Source: Bathymodiolus brooksi
Lineage: Eukaryota > Mollusca > Bivalvia > Mytilida > Modiolidae
NCBI GenBank assembly: GCA_963680875.1
Contig: OY804579.1
Location: 19,019,804 to 19,083,803, forward strand
Reading direction: 5' to 3'
DNA: 64,000 nucleotides
Position 1 is the first letter of the stretch, and each line of letters opens with the position of its first letter. Made by a program: the position numbers and the translations under genes. Shown one piece after another: positions 33,201 to 43,037 of the stretch. The notes beneath the pieces were generated by a model. That model was given only the letters and a program-made list of their open reading frames with translations. It searched no databases and was not told the origin of the DNA.

Positions 33201-34366
33201 GTCAAAACATATCAACGATATTATATAGGGGGTTTGATAACTTAGCGTCAGTGATGTCAAAATATATCAACGATAGTATTTGGGGGGTTTGGAAACGAGA
33301 CGTGAGTGATGTCAAGACATATCAACGATAGTATATGGGGGGTTTAATAACGTGACGTCAGTGATATCAAAACATATCAACGATAGTATATGGGGGAGGG
33401 GGGTTTGGCAACGTGACGTCAGTGATGTCAAAACATATCAACGATAGTATATGGGGGGTTTGGTAACGTGACGTCAGTGATATCAAAACATATCAACGAT
33501 AGTATATGGGGAGTTTGGTAACGTGACGTCAGTGATATCAAAACATATCAACGATAGTATATAGGGGGTTTGGTAACGTGACGTCAGTGATGTCAAAGCA
33601 TATCAACGATGGTATATGGGGGTTTGATAACGTGACGTCAGTGATGTCAAAGCATATCAACGATAGTATATGGGGATTGGTACCGGGACGTCAGTGATGT
33701 CAAAACATATCAACGATAGTATATGGGGGTTTGATAACGTGACGTCAGTGATGTCAAAACATATCAACGATAGTATATGGGGGGTTTTGTAACGTGACGT
33801 CAGTAATGTCAAAAGATATCAACGATAGTATATGGGGGTTTGAAAACGTGACGTCAGTGATGTCAAAACATATCAACGATAGTATATAGCGGATTTGATA
33901 ACGTAACGTCAGTGATGTCAAAATATATCAACGATAGTAAACGGGGGGGATTTGGTAGCGTAACGTCAGTGATGTCAAAACATATCAACGATAGTATATG
34001 GGGGGGTTTGATAACGTGACGTCAGTGATGTCAAAACATATCAACGATAGTATATGGAGGGGGTTTGGCAACGTGACGTCAGTGATGTCAAAACATTTCA
34101 ACGATAGTAAATGGGGGGTTTGGTAACGAGACGTGAGTGATGTCAAAACATATCAACGATAATATATGGGGGGTTTGATAACGTGACGTCAGTGATGTCA
34201 ATACATATCAACGATAGTATATGGGAGGGGGGGGAACGTGACGTCAGTGATGTCAAAACATTTCAACGATAGTATATGGGGGGTTTGGTAGCGTGACGTC
34301 AGTGATGTCAAAACATATCAACGATAGTATATGGGGAGTTTCATAACGTGACGTCAGTGATGTCAT
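30268..34366 (+). repeat. About 55-bp satellite with a CRE-like TGACGTCA in most units, about 74 copies
   Basis: Unit: CATATCAACGATAGTATATG, a G-run of 4-12, TTTGATAACG, then TGACGTCAGTGATGTCAAAG. Unit length varies mainly with the G-run. TGACGTCA is the palindromic core bound by CREB/ATF factors in animals. Unit 3 has a single unit at the same position (50192-50245), so the array expanded in unit 2 or contracted in unit 3. Variants (GATGTCAGTGGTGTC, GGGGTGAGGGG) recur about every 660-720 bp, which indicates a higher-order repeat of 12-13 units in the first half. Confidence 0.9.
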
Positions 34367-34374
34367 TAAAACGT

Positions 34375-34757
34375 CATATTAGAAAACAGCGATATTATGT
34401 AAATATCACGCTAGTTGCGTGATGATAAATATTATCGCCTGTAAATATCAAAGGGAAAATGCACAAATTATCGATAATATATTATCTCATCTAATGTAAC
34501 TTGACATAGTTGAATAATTGCTCCTTTGGCGTTAAACAATAATCAGTCACTTTTCCGTCACAATGGCAAAATTTGGCCTGTACCTTGACCCCAGACTGGC
34601 GTTGTGTCAATGCATTTAAGGAAACGACTTGATTAAAGAGATTTACGTGCCGAGGTTATTACAGTATACTAGAAAAGTATTGTGTATACTTGATTACTTC
34701 ATAATCGTGTCCAATTCCCCAAGATGGCAGCCATTACTAAATTAGATTTATTTTTAA
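34375..34757 (+). repeat. Segmental duplication block a, unit 2 copy, left part
   Basis: Aligns with 5230-5590 and 51310-52085. It is interrupted at 34757 by the 2.5-kb TIR element and resumes at 37291. Confidence 0.8.
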
Positions 34758-34895
34758 TAGGAATCATTCACCGCTTCTCCCGTTTGGTGACGCTACTGTT
34801 CCATAAGTGGTTAAATGTGCGTTTGAATCACAAAGACGCTTGTATCTTAACCTTAGCCTAATGACGGTGTTCTAGAGCCAATTTCCCTCCTAGCC

Positions 34896-35155
34896 ACCAC
34901 CCCCCCCCCCTCCCCCCCCCCCCCCCCGAACAAATGGCTATATAGCCATCTCCCCCCCTTTCTTATCAGGGGGGGAATGGCTATATAGTAGAATTTCCCC
35001 CCGGAAAAATGGCTACATAGCCATTTTTCCGGGTGGGAAATCTACTATATAGCCATTTTTCCGCCTATCCAGGCAAGGGGGAAATATGGCTATATAGCCA
35101 TTTTTCCGGGGTGGGGGGGAATGACAATGGGGGAGAAATGGCTCTATAACAACGG
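34896..35155. repeat. Poly-C tract and cluster of ATGGCTATATAGCCAT palindromes
   Basis: A C-rich run (34900-34927) is followed by at least four partial or complete copies of a palindrome built on GGCTATATAGCC, with G-rich and C-rich arms (for example CCGGAAAAATGGCTAC with its complement at 35000-35031). Strong cruciform or hairpin potential. Confidence 0.8.
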
Positions 35156-35159
35156 CACT

Positions 35160-35840
35160 GAATTATAAAACTTGGATGGTGCAAACATTGAAGCATACAT
35201 AGTACAGCGCGGGTGATATTACCTGTTAGAAGTATAGATTTAGTAGACGAGTATATGTATTATCTGTAAGTGGCAAGAAAAATTATGACCATATTAAGAA
35301 AATACAACGGACGTTTTCAGGCCATATCGGTATTTACCTTGGTGTAGCCTATACATGTTCATAAAAGGTGTACATGGTTACTCACAAGTTGCAATACTGA
35401 TGAACTTCATTCCAACATTTTAAAGTACCTGAATTTCGGGAAATACTACCTCCACAAAATAGAATAATAAAATCCCCGTCTCCACATACAAAATTTTGAA
35501 TGAATATATTTAGGCAATCTTCAAATCTAAATCACACTCTTTAAAATTTTTTGGTACAAAAATATACAGATAATATATTCCTTCTTCGTGTAGTGGTATT
35601 AACTGTTAAAGATTCGACAACAAGCGGGTAAATCATAGAATTTATCTTTTGAGCAGATGTATTATGAATGGCATAATAAATAGTTAAATAAAGAAAATTC
35701 GCTGTTTCTTACTATTTTAAATTATTTTCGACAGATTTTGGTAGCATTCAAATATTTTGTACAATCAGACTGGTTGATCATCGTACAAAACCTGGAACTG
35801 CCATACAATGTCAAACTAAAGACTCAAGTTGTCACCGACA
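35160..35840. other. Interior of the 2.5-kb element, no gene seen
   Basis: AT-rich sequence without a supported frame or repeat. Confidence 0.5.
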
Positions 35841-35844
35841 GACT

Positions 35845-36020
35845 TCCGTCCGTGTTTTAAGTGGGATTCGTGCTGCTTAATCTTCAGTTTTCTGTGTAGT
35901 TTTTTGTAGACCCCTGTTTATCATTTTGTCCTTTTTCGTTTGGTCATTGCATTGCCTGCCCTTCTTCGATATGTGACTTCCGATAACCCTTTTGGCATCT
36001 ACAAACTTTTCTTATCTGTT
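35845..36020 (+). mobile_element. Penelope-like element 3' UTR fragment
   Basis: Resembles 23790-23945 (TTCGTGCTGCTTAATCTTCA versus TTCGTGTTGCTCGATCTTTA, and the following TTGTCCTTTTT and TTCTTCGAT motifs). It has no coding sequence. It is a 5'-truncated copy inside the TIR element. Confidence 0.6.
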
Positions 36021-36177
36021 GACCTATGCACACACCACTATCCCAATTATCAAATTTATTTCATTGTAATATATATGTAAAAATATATTGAAGATTACAA
36101 TTATTTGGCATAATGAACTTTTTAATGGTAAAGGACTAAAGGCAAAGCACATGCTTTTTGTAGGTTTATTCCATTCA

Positions 36178-36395
36178 AATGCAGGTACATACGTTATTTA
36201 TAACATTAGTTAGCTGCCTGTTATTGAAATGAACAGTCAAACCACGGACCTGCCACAAGTCACGGGCAAACTTTATCACATAATGTTGTTTCGCCTGGGA
36301 GAGATTCGAACTCATAACGTTAGTGGTGATAGGTACTGATTGCATAGGTAGTTGTAAATCCAACTACCAAACGATCACGACCACGAAGGCCCCTT
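36178..36395 (-). mobile_element. SINE, minus strand, inside the 2.5-kb element
   Basis: Head and B-box complement (GATTCGAACTCATAACG) and body (GACCTGCCACAAGTCACGGG) are present. The tail part is degraded. Confidence 0.7.
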
Positions 36396-36399
36396 GCAG

Positions 36400-37230
36400 A
36401 CTACTGAGTTAAATATTGTAGAACTAGATATGTCTGGTAACTATCATTTTTGCTATTAATTGTTTTTATCATTAGCGGTTTTTAGATTTATTTTGATTAA
36501 GCTCCCCTTCAAATGATATAAAGTACCAACTATGTTACTTGAAAAGTTTATACACACAGAAATTATATTTGTTCATTGTTACACGTTTTTTATTATTATT
36601 ATTTGTTCTTTTTCTGTGTTTGTTGAAAATTGTACATTACTGCCTAAAGGTATAAATGAATTTGTTGTGTTCCTGTGTATTGTACATGTATGGTTTTGGT
36701 TTTTTATCCTTTTACCCAGATTTTTATTAATGGTCATAAAGGGACAATTTTTCCCCAGAACAAAAATTATGTTTCAGAGTGCATTTTTTTTCTGTTACAA
36801 AAATATAGCATCGAAACCTTTTTATAAGAGTAAAATACACCCTTTTCCCCTAATTGCTAATGCAAAGAAATGAAATGTGATACACGTATACACCGTTAGG
36901 AATTTAATTAATAACCTAATATCCCTGTCGTTCTGTAATCAACTGTTCCAGCGCAATGGTTGTAAGTATAAGATACAGTACTATTTTAAAAAAAAGGAGC
37001 GGCCCGTATTGAATATTCCGCAATACGAATAACTTCTTTTATTTCAATAGTAGTTTATCTAACTTGTACAATAATGTTATAATTTATCAAATTAAAAAAA
37101 AGTCGTGAGAACAGTTTTGTTTGTGAACGAACTTACAGAATTTTCCTATTCATGTTATAAGGGCATTATATATTGACGTGTCCTTGTACCTAACGTTAAC
37201 AATTCAAGCGTCATCGAGATTAAAACGTTC
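36400..37230. other. Right interior of the 2.5-kb element
   Basis: AT-rich. The frame 36532-36873 (113 codons, very hydrophobic and T-driven) has no recognised motif and no splice or paralogue support, so it is not called as a gene. Confidence 0.5.
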
Positions 37231-37761
37231 CGCTAACCACTTATGGAACAGCAGCGACGTCTGTCGACGGAAATTTGGTGAATGATCCCCATTGACTATG
37301 AGAACTTTACTTTATATATATTAGGTAGAAATGAGCTCTCCATTTTAACTGGTGCCACATGACAATGGCTTTATAAACATATTTTCCGTGCAAAACATTT
37401 TTTCTGATGATTTTTACCGATTATGCAAGTCGGTTTAATGCAATAAAAAATATGAACACGTTTTCATCAACTATTTTACCAATTTAAATCAATTTTGGCG
37501 GAGATGATCCTTTTCAAAATCGAGTATGACAACAGCACCCTGCTTCCAAGATGGCTATCACTACTATAATAGGGATTTATTTTAGTCACAAAATAGATTG
37601 ATTTTAAGCTGGAATCAGCTGACAATTCGATTTTAACTTGTTTAATATAGGTTTCGACTTTTTCTGTGTGAAAACCAGGTGAGTGATTACATGCTTTGGG
37701 GGTCGTTTCTATTTTTCAAATCTAAATAGTTTGAATAATGAGCTTTTATATTCTATTTCAG

Positions 37762-37923
37762 TGGAGTCGCATTATCTGTTTATTACTTCTCGTTTGGTTG
37801 GTTGGTTGGTTGGTACTGGTTATTTCAATCGCACACTCATGTGTTGACACACACCTCTCCAAGAAAGATACAGGAGCAGAGTAGTCTGTCAATCAGTAAA
37901 ACATTTGAGCTTCGAAAAACAGA
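37762..37923 (+). pseudogene. Unit 2 exon 5 (transmembrane), frameshifted
   Basis: Acceptor TTCTATTTCAG and donor GTGAGT are kept. The phase-0 frame begins WSRIICLLLLVWLVGWLVLV, still hydrophobic and partly made of a GGTT repeat. It then leaves the SPRKTPEQ frame and meets a TAG. Nonfunctional. Confidence 0.7.
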
Positions 37924-38270
37924 GTGAGTTAGGTGTATGATACATCTTTCGTTGACCTTGCCATTGATTTATCTGTTTGTTTGTGAGTCACGTGTATTAT
38001 ACAACATCTTTCGTTGACCTTGCCATATATATGTTCTCTCGATTGATTTATCTGTTTGTTTGTTCGGTCATTTCTTAATTGGTACTTGATCCCAGTTTGA
38101 GCCAAATTGATAAGTAGTATATAGTAATAACAGTGTCATCTAAATACATAATATGTTGTTATACTTGTGACAAATTGTTGTGCGGATGTTGATGTCTAAA
38201 AAGTATTTACCAATCTACCTGTATACCGTAGTCAGGAGAATGTTATGCGTTTTACATTGAACGACAGTTT

Positions 38271-39411
38271 CACGATGTAGGATCAAATCAATTCCTTTCG
38301 GCGTTATTCGATTACTTTCGGTTATTACAACGACTCCTTCCAGTAAAAACAATGTAAGTTTGATTAACCCCGGACCTTCTTTTCGTCATTAACCACTGAA
38401 ATGTAAGTATTTATCACGGAATTGATAGATCACGGGACTCTTTAATAATGTGTTTATTTCGGAAAATTAGTTTTACGCACTCTAATGAAAGTCTAAAGCA
38501 TTAAACGAAACAAAGTGACAAGATCGTGTGACACGGGCCAACCGGCGATAGAAATACACGAATTTGAAGTAGAAAGATAATTCCTTTACTGAAGACACTT
38601 TTCCGTTCGAAATGTCTGATCATTATTGATACTTTGTAACTGCCATATTACATGTGATCACATTTTTTTCAACGAAAATCGCAGTTTTAGTGGCAATATT
38701 GAATAAGGCTTCCTTCAAGTGAATGACACGTATTCCTTTCTTTCGTGACAAATACAGTAATGCATGTATAAATCGGAGTTGGTGAATTTGCGTTCAATAA
38801 AGTGAGAAATCACACGCAATGTTCCGTTGTTTTGGATGATGCAACCAAAGAATAGATCTTTTTCGTTTTTTATTGGGCTTTCTGCAAAAAAAAGAACATT
38901 TTATTGAATATTTAGTACAAGTTCTTTGGTTTGAAAGGAATCGGTTCCAAAATGCTTGATCATTTTCGATCAGCAAAAAGGAGGCGTTGACAATTTTTTC
39001 TTTAAAAAGTTATTTTAAGGCCTATTTTACCTATAAAACATTGAACATACACATATCGTGGACGAAACATGTATTGTATTGGAAGAATAACACACTTACG
39101 TAACCCAATCAGTTACATTAGGCTTATTTTTTCACATATTTGCTCCAACAACAAAGGCACTCTTCAAATGTTTCATGATTTTAAAGAAAACTAGGATTAC
39201 TATGGAATTCAGTGACAAAGTTGATTCAATTAAGTATTCTACTTTTCCGTAAAAGATAGCATTGGGAGGATTTTACCTATGTTCTTGGTCTTTTTCCATC
39301 TTTTTAGGTCAAACATCGTTTCAGATGTGCCATAATTTCCAAAAGGAGTCGTAGTAATAACCGAAAATAATCGAATAACGCCGATAGGAATTGATTTGAT
39401 TCTACACCGTG
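38271..39411. mobile_element. 1.14-kb TIR element with RSS/Transib-like CACGRTG ends
   Basis: Terminal inverted repeats of about 72 bp begin CACGATGTAGGATCAAATCA on the left and CACGGTGTAGAATCAAATCA (complement) on the right. Flanks are AGTTT (38266-38270) and AGTTC (39412-39416). Units 1 and 3 show the empty site (GACAGTTTAC). The heptamer-like ends and 5-bp target duplication fit Transib-type elements, whose ends resemble the V(D)J heptamer CACAGTG. The interior is non-coding, so this is a non-autonomous copy. Confidence 0.7.
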
Positions 39412-39492
39412 AGTTCGGTAATTTTGTTATTACCCTTATTTACAGTAATTTGCATGAACTCTTTCAATAACGACCAACGCCCCAAATTTCAC

Positions 39493-39610
39493 AAAACTAT
39501 AGATTATCAAATTTGTCGAATAGCTCAAGTTGGAATTCGACAACTCAGAAATATGCAATCTGTCGTTTTGTATGACATCATGCATGGTCCATGTTGCCTT
39601 CACCTAGGTC
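39493..39610 (+). pseudogene. Unit 2 exon 6 relic, acceptor lost
   Basis: The frame reads KTIDYQICRIAQVGIRQL and VLYDIMHGPCC, like units 1 and 3, but the acceptor CAG has become CAC (TTTCACAAAACT). The TTGTCGAAT...ATTCGACAA stem is unchanged. Confidence 0.6.
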
Positions 39611-39639
39611 TTTTCTGTTTTTGTAAATTTATTAACAAT

Positions 39640-39860
39640 GCCACCTTCGACAATTTTATTGGTGGAGGAAACCGGAGTACCCGGAGAAAATCACCGTCCT
39701 GCCACAAGTCAGTAACACGCTTTATCACATAATTTTGTATCGAGTACACCTCGTCATGAACGGGGTTCGAACTCACAATTTTAGTGGTGATATGCACTGA
39801 TTGCATAGGTAGTTATACATCAAACTAGTTACGATCACGACCACGACGGCCGCAATTAAA
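39640..39860 (-). mobile_element. SINE, minus strand
   Basis: Common SINE with body (CCCGGAGAAAATCACCGTCC) and head (GGGGTTCGAACTCAC). Orthologous to 6765-7005 and 53180-53420, so it is older than the duplications. Confidence 0.8.
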
Positions 39861-40105
39861 TATGGGAAATGCCCACGAAAACCATTAACTCCTTCTTTTA
39901 AGAAAAATAGTATTGTTTCGGTTCTTATTCCTAATTAAATTACGACTATAAAGTGAGGATTGGTACATTAGTGCAAACAATAACATTTTCATCCTATTTT
40001 TTGTCATAATACAACTACCTGTGTAAACATAATCAGACAACAGGATAAGGCATTGTAATTTAATAAACAATTATAAATGTGCACATTTTATTTTTATTTT
40101 CAAAG

Positions 40106-40230
40106 AACGTTCGATGTGAAGATGAAGTTAAAAATACCGTTTTATGTAGAAAGAGGATACGAACATATATCTGCAGTTGAGCTTGTAGACTTGTGATAGA
40201 CAGTAGAGAAAACACCATCCAGCATTTAAA
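40106..40230 (+). pseudogene. Unit 2 exon 7 (terminal), frameshifted
   Basis: Follows TTTTCAAAG as in unit 3. A deletion of about nine bases plus further change after AAGATGA shifts the frame (NVRCEDEVKNTVLC...), so the IPFYVERGY segment is lost. Confidence 0.65.
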
Positions 40231-41879
40231 GTGAGGAGAGAAGCTTCTAAACTTGTGGAAAAATAGAGGAGAAAGAACCATCTATCATTTAGTCAGAATG
40301 ACGATAACAGCTGTACCTGCTTGTATATGCTCTTTTGTTGTTATTTAATTTGTTTCTTTTATATTTGTTGTTTGTTGTGTACAATGCATCACGTTGACTT
40401 TTGGTAATTTATTAATTAATCCTCATTAATTATGTATCGGTTGGAGTTCCGATGTATCATGTTTGCGCGAAAAAGTTTGTTGGGAATGAAGGTCATGTTT
40501 GCACGGAAAAGTTTGGCATTGCAGGTCATGTTTGCTCGAAAATATATATTGCAATTCAAATCCACCAACACTAACCATCCTAAGAATAATTTTATAATTT
40601 ACGTTTTATCGCTATAAGATTGATTGTTTATAGCACCAACAAATATCTGGAGAGGATTTAGACTTAAGAGTTGCATGTGACTAATTGTTTCATTCACATT
40701 TCCAAGCAAAGCTCATGGGAAAAAACTCTTTCATTGTAATTGTATGACTAAATCAAATAATATCTTAGAGATCTATATATAGACTTATGAATGCAGACAA
40801 CGGTGACGAAGACGAACACAATGTGATGATAATTCTAATGCTTTACATGTCTATTTTTGTCTACATGAGCTACCAATAAAAACTTTACTGTTATATCATA
40901 TCTAGACCTAGTTTCACAGAAGATGGTGATTCATTGCTTCTTTATGTACTGATCGTATATCGTATATCAAATTAATGCACAATACAAGGTTAGATACACT
41001 GATGTTGTAATACTTAACACGGTATGATACATAGTAATTACCTCATGTAGAATTAACTGCACACACTCACTTATCCCATGTAACACACAGTACAACCTTA
41101 TTTCTCCCTCAATGATTCAACTCTGTTCAAATGCATCGATTACCATTTCAAATCGTCTCTATTTTCCTTTATGACTCAATATATTCTTTCTATTCTTGCG
41201 GCAGGTCGGTTGTCTTCTCCGGGTACTCCGGTTTCCTCTATCTATAAAACTGACCACCACGTTCTAACTGAACTGTTTTTGAAATTGGCGTTGAACTCCA
41301 TAACAACATAGTCCTAAACCTATTCCTTCTATTAGTATTAACACATTGGTCAAGCTTAAAAGACAGTACAATTTATGATGTTCTACGTTAGTAGTCCCCA
41401 ATACTACCAATATTACGTGAACTTCCAAACCCAGGGACCAGTACAGCTACAATAATTTTGATGATAAATTCACGAACATTAATGAGATAAAATGAAAACT
41501 TATAATGCTGAATGCAAAGTTGGACAGGAACAGGGAATAGATGTATATTTTCTGCTGTATGTTGTGATTGGTTCTCTGTAGCAAATTATTTATGTCACGG
41601 TACGTGTATTTCCTTAATTATTATGTAAGAATATTAATGGAAAATTGATCACATTTAGCTCGTTCTATTGGGTTTATACATTTAATTTACAAAGAAAAAG
41701 ATTTTTTTTTAGAATAAATAAAAAAAATAAATAAATAAAATAAACATCAAACGGCAGAAACGTAATAAAACATCCGTTGTTTGGTAGTGCATAATTATGT
41801 GATTTTGATTCATAATTGTTTAATTGCCTTTTTTTTAAAATTATTTTGACATTCCTCTATTGTATATTAAAATGTTAGG

Positions 41880-42130
41880 GTTATTGTGTTTAACGCTACT
41901 TTCAACAATATTTCAGTTATATCGTGGTTGTCAGTTTTATTTGATGGAGGAATCCCGATTACCCTGGAAAAACTACCGACTTGCTGTAAGTCATTCGTAA
42001 TCACATAATGTTATATCAAGATCATCTCCCCATGAGCAGGACTCGACTTCAAAACGTTAGTGGCGATAGGCACTGATTGCACCAGTAGTTGTAAATCCAT
42101 CCACCATACGATCACGACTACGACGGACCC
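41880..42130 (-). mobile_element. SINE, minus strand, fuller than its paralogue
   Basis: Retains the tail (TTCAACAATATTTCAGTTAT) that is missing in the copy at 13247-13440. Confidence 0.8.
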
Positions 42131-42289
42131 TTGTATATAACACACTTATTATTTTCTCCCATTTATTTACATATATGATATTTGTTGTTAATAAAATGAA
42201 AAACAAAAAGTACCACACTGTCGGTACAGTTCCACAATCAAATAGAAAAATCACATAAACAGACAAATTCGATATCTCGCACACTTATA

Positions 42290-42556
42290 TACGACCGCCG
42301 GCTTTCCACATTTGGGGCCGTCTTGGTTGTGATCGAATGGCAGTTTAATTTACAACTACCTGTGCAATCAGTGTCTATCACCACTAAAATTATTAGTTCG
42401 AACCCCATTCATAACAAGGTGTACTCGATACAACACTATGTGATAAAGTTTGTCAGTGACTTGCGACAGATCGGTGGTTTTCACCGGGTACTCCGGTTTC
42501 CTCCACCAATAAAACTGACCGCCACGATATAACTGAAATATTGTTGAAAGTGGTAT
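42290..42556 (+). mobile_element. SINE, plus strand, near full length
   Basis: Orthologous to 13700-13978. B-box-like TAGTTCGAACCCC, body GGTGGTTTTCACCGGGTACT, and tail ATATAACTGAAATATTGTTG. Confidence 0.85.
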
Positions 42557-42739
42557 AAAGTCAATTTTATGGACCCCAACTCCACAACTTTATGTATAGA
42601 TGTCTAGAGCGCTGGACAAAAAGGCTAAGCGATTGGTACTGCAGTGTATCAATTGTGTGAGTTCAAATCCCGTCGAGGGAAGAGCAAAAATATGTCAGCT
42701 CTAAGATATAATTCTAACACTGTTTGGTTTAATTTTCAG

Positions 42740-42742
42740 TCG

Positions 42743-42768
<26 letters not shown>
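42740..42768. repeat. AT microsatellite
   Basis: A TA run at the position where units diverge. Similar runs occur at 43441-43462 and 43518-43560. Confidence 0.9.
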
Positions 42769-42776
<8 letters not shown>

Positions 42777-42996
42777 GTCTCTCATATCGAGGTAAATAAA
42801 CATATATATAGACAATGTATATATATATTAGTATTATGATATCCCTTTAAAACAAAAATCAATAATAAGCTTTATTTAAAGCATTGTATTCCAAGTAAGA
42901 TATATATCTTAAGGAACTTTGGCAAGCTTTCAGATATTATTTTTAGATACGTGTCATACCATCAAGACGGAAACCCATTCAGAAGTCAGATTAAAA

Positions 42997-43037
42997 ATGG
43001 CAAATAGTAGAAATGATGATGAACAAATTGTAGACAG
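42997..43037 (+). CDS. Unit 3 exon 1a
   Basis: [13 protein letters not shown] plus AG, then GT donor. Identical in protein to unit 2 exon 1, which supports it as the ancestral first exon. Confidence 0.75.

Larger units (their letters stand above)
34759..37290. mobile_element. 2.5-kb TIR DNA element with AT target duplication
   Basis: Left end AGGAATCATTCACC and right end GGTGAATGATCCCC are inverted. A second inverted match further in (TGTTCCATAAGTGGTTA at about 34788-34814, complement at 37233-37252) gives a TIR of roughly 55 bp with a diverged middle. Units 1 and 3 have the empty site (TTTTTAATTGACTAT), showing a 2-bp AT duplication. No transposase frame is found. The superfamily is not assigned; AT target duplications are unusual. 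Confidence 0.75.
37291..40330 (+). repeat. Segmental duplication block a, unit 2 copy, right part
   Basis: Collinear with 5590-7800 and 52087-53950, apart from the 1.1-kb element at 38271-39411. It contains the unit 2 counterparts of exons 5, 6 and 7. Confidence 0.8.
40425..42733 (+). repeat. Segmental duplication blocks b and c, unit 2/3 junction copy
   Basis: Collinear with 10550-14195. The 36-bp array is reduced to about 2 units (40458-40535) and the 46-bp satellite to about one (40880-40920). SINE copies lie at 41200-41310 (plus), 41880-42130 (minus) and 42290-42556 (plus), and the tRNA-like relic at 42598-42690. No gene seen. Confidence 0.8.

Noticed and set aside
36532..36873. 113-codon hydrophobic ORF as a membrane protein
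   Set aside because: T-rich composition explains the hydrophobicity; no motif, no paralogue and no splice signals.
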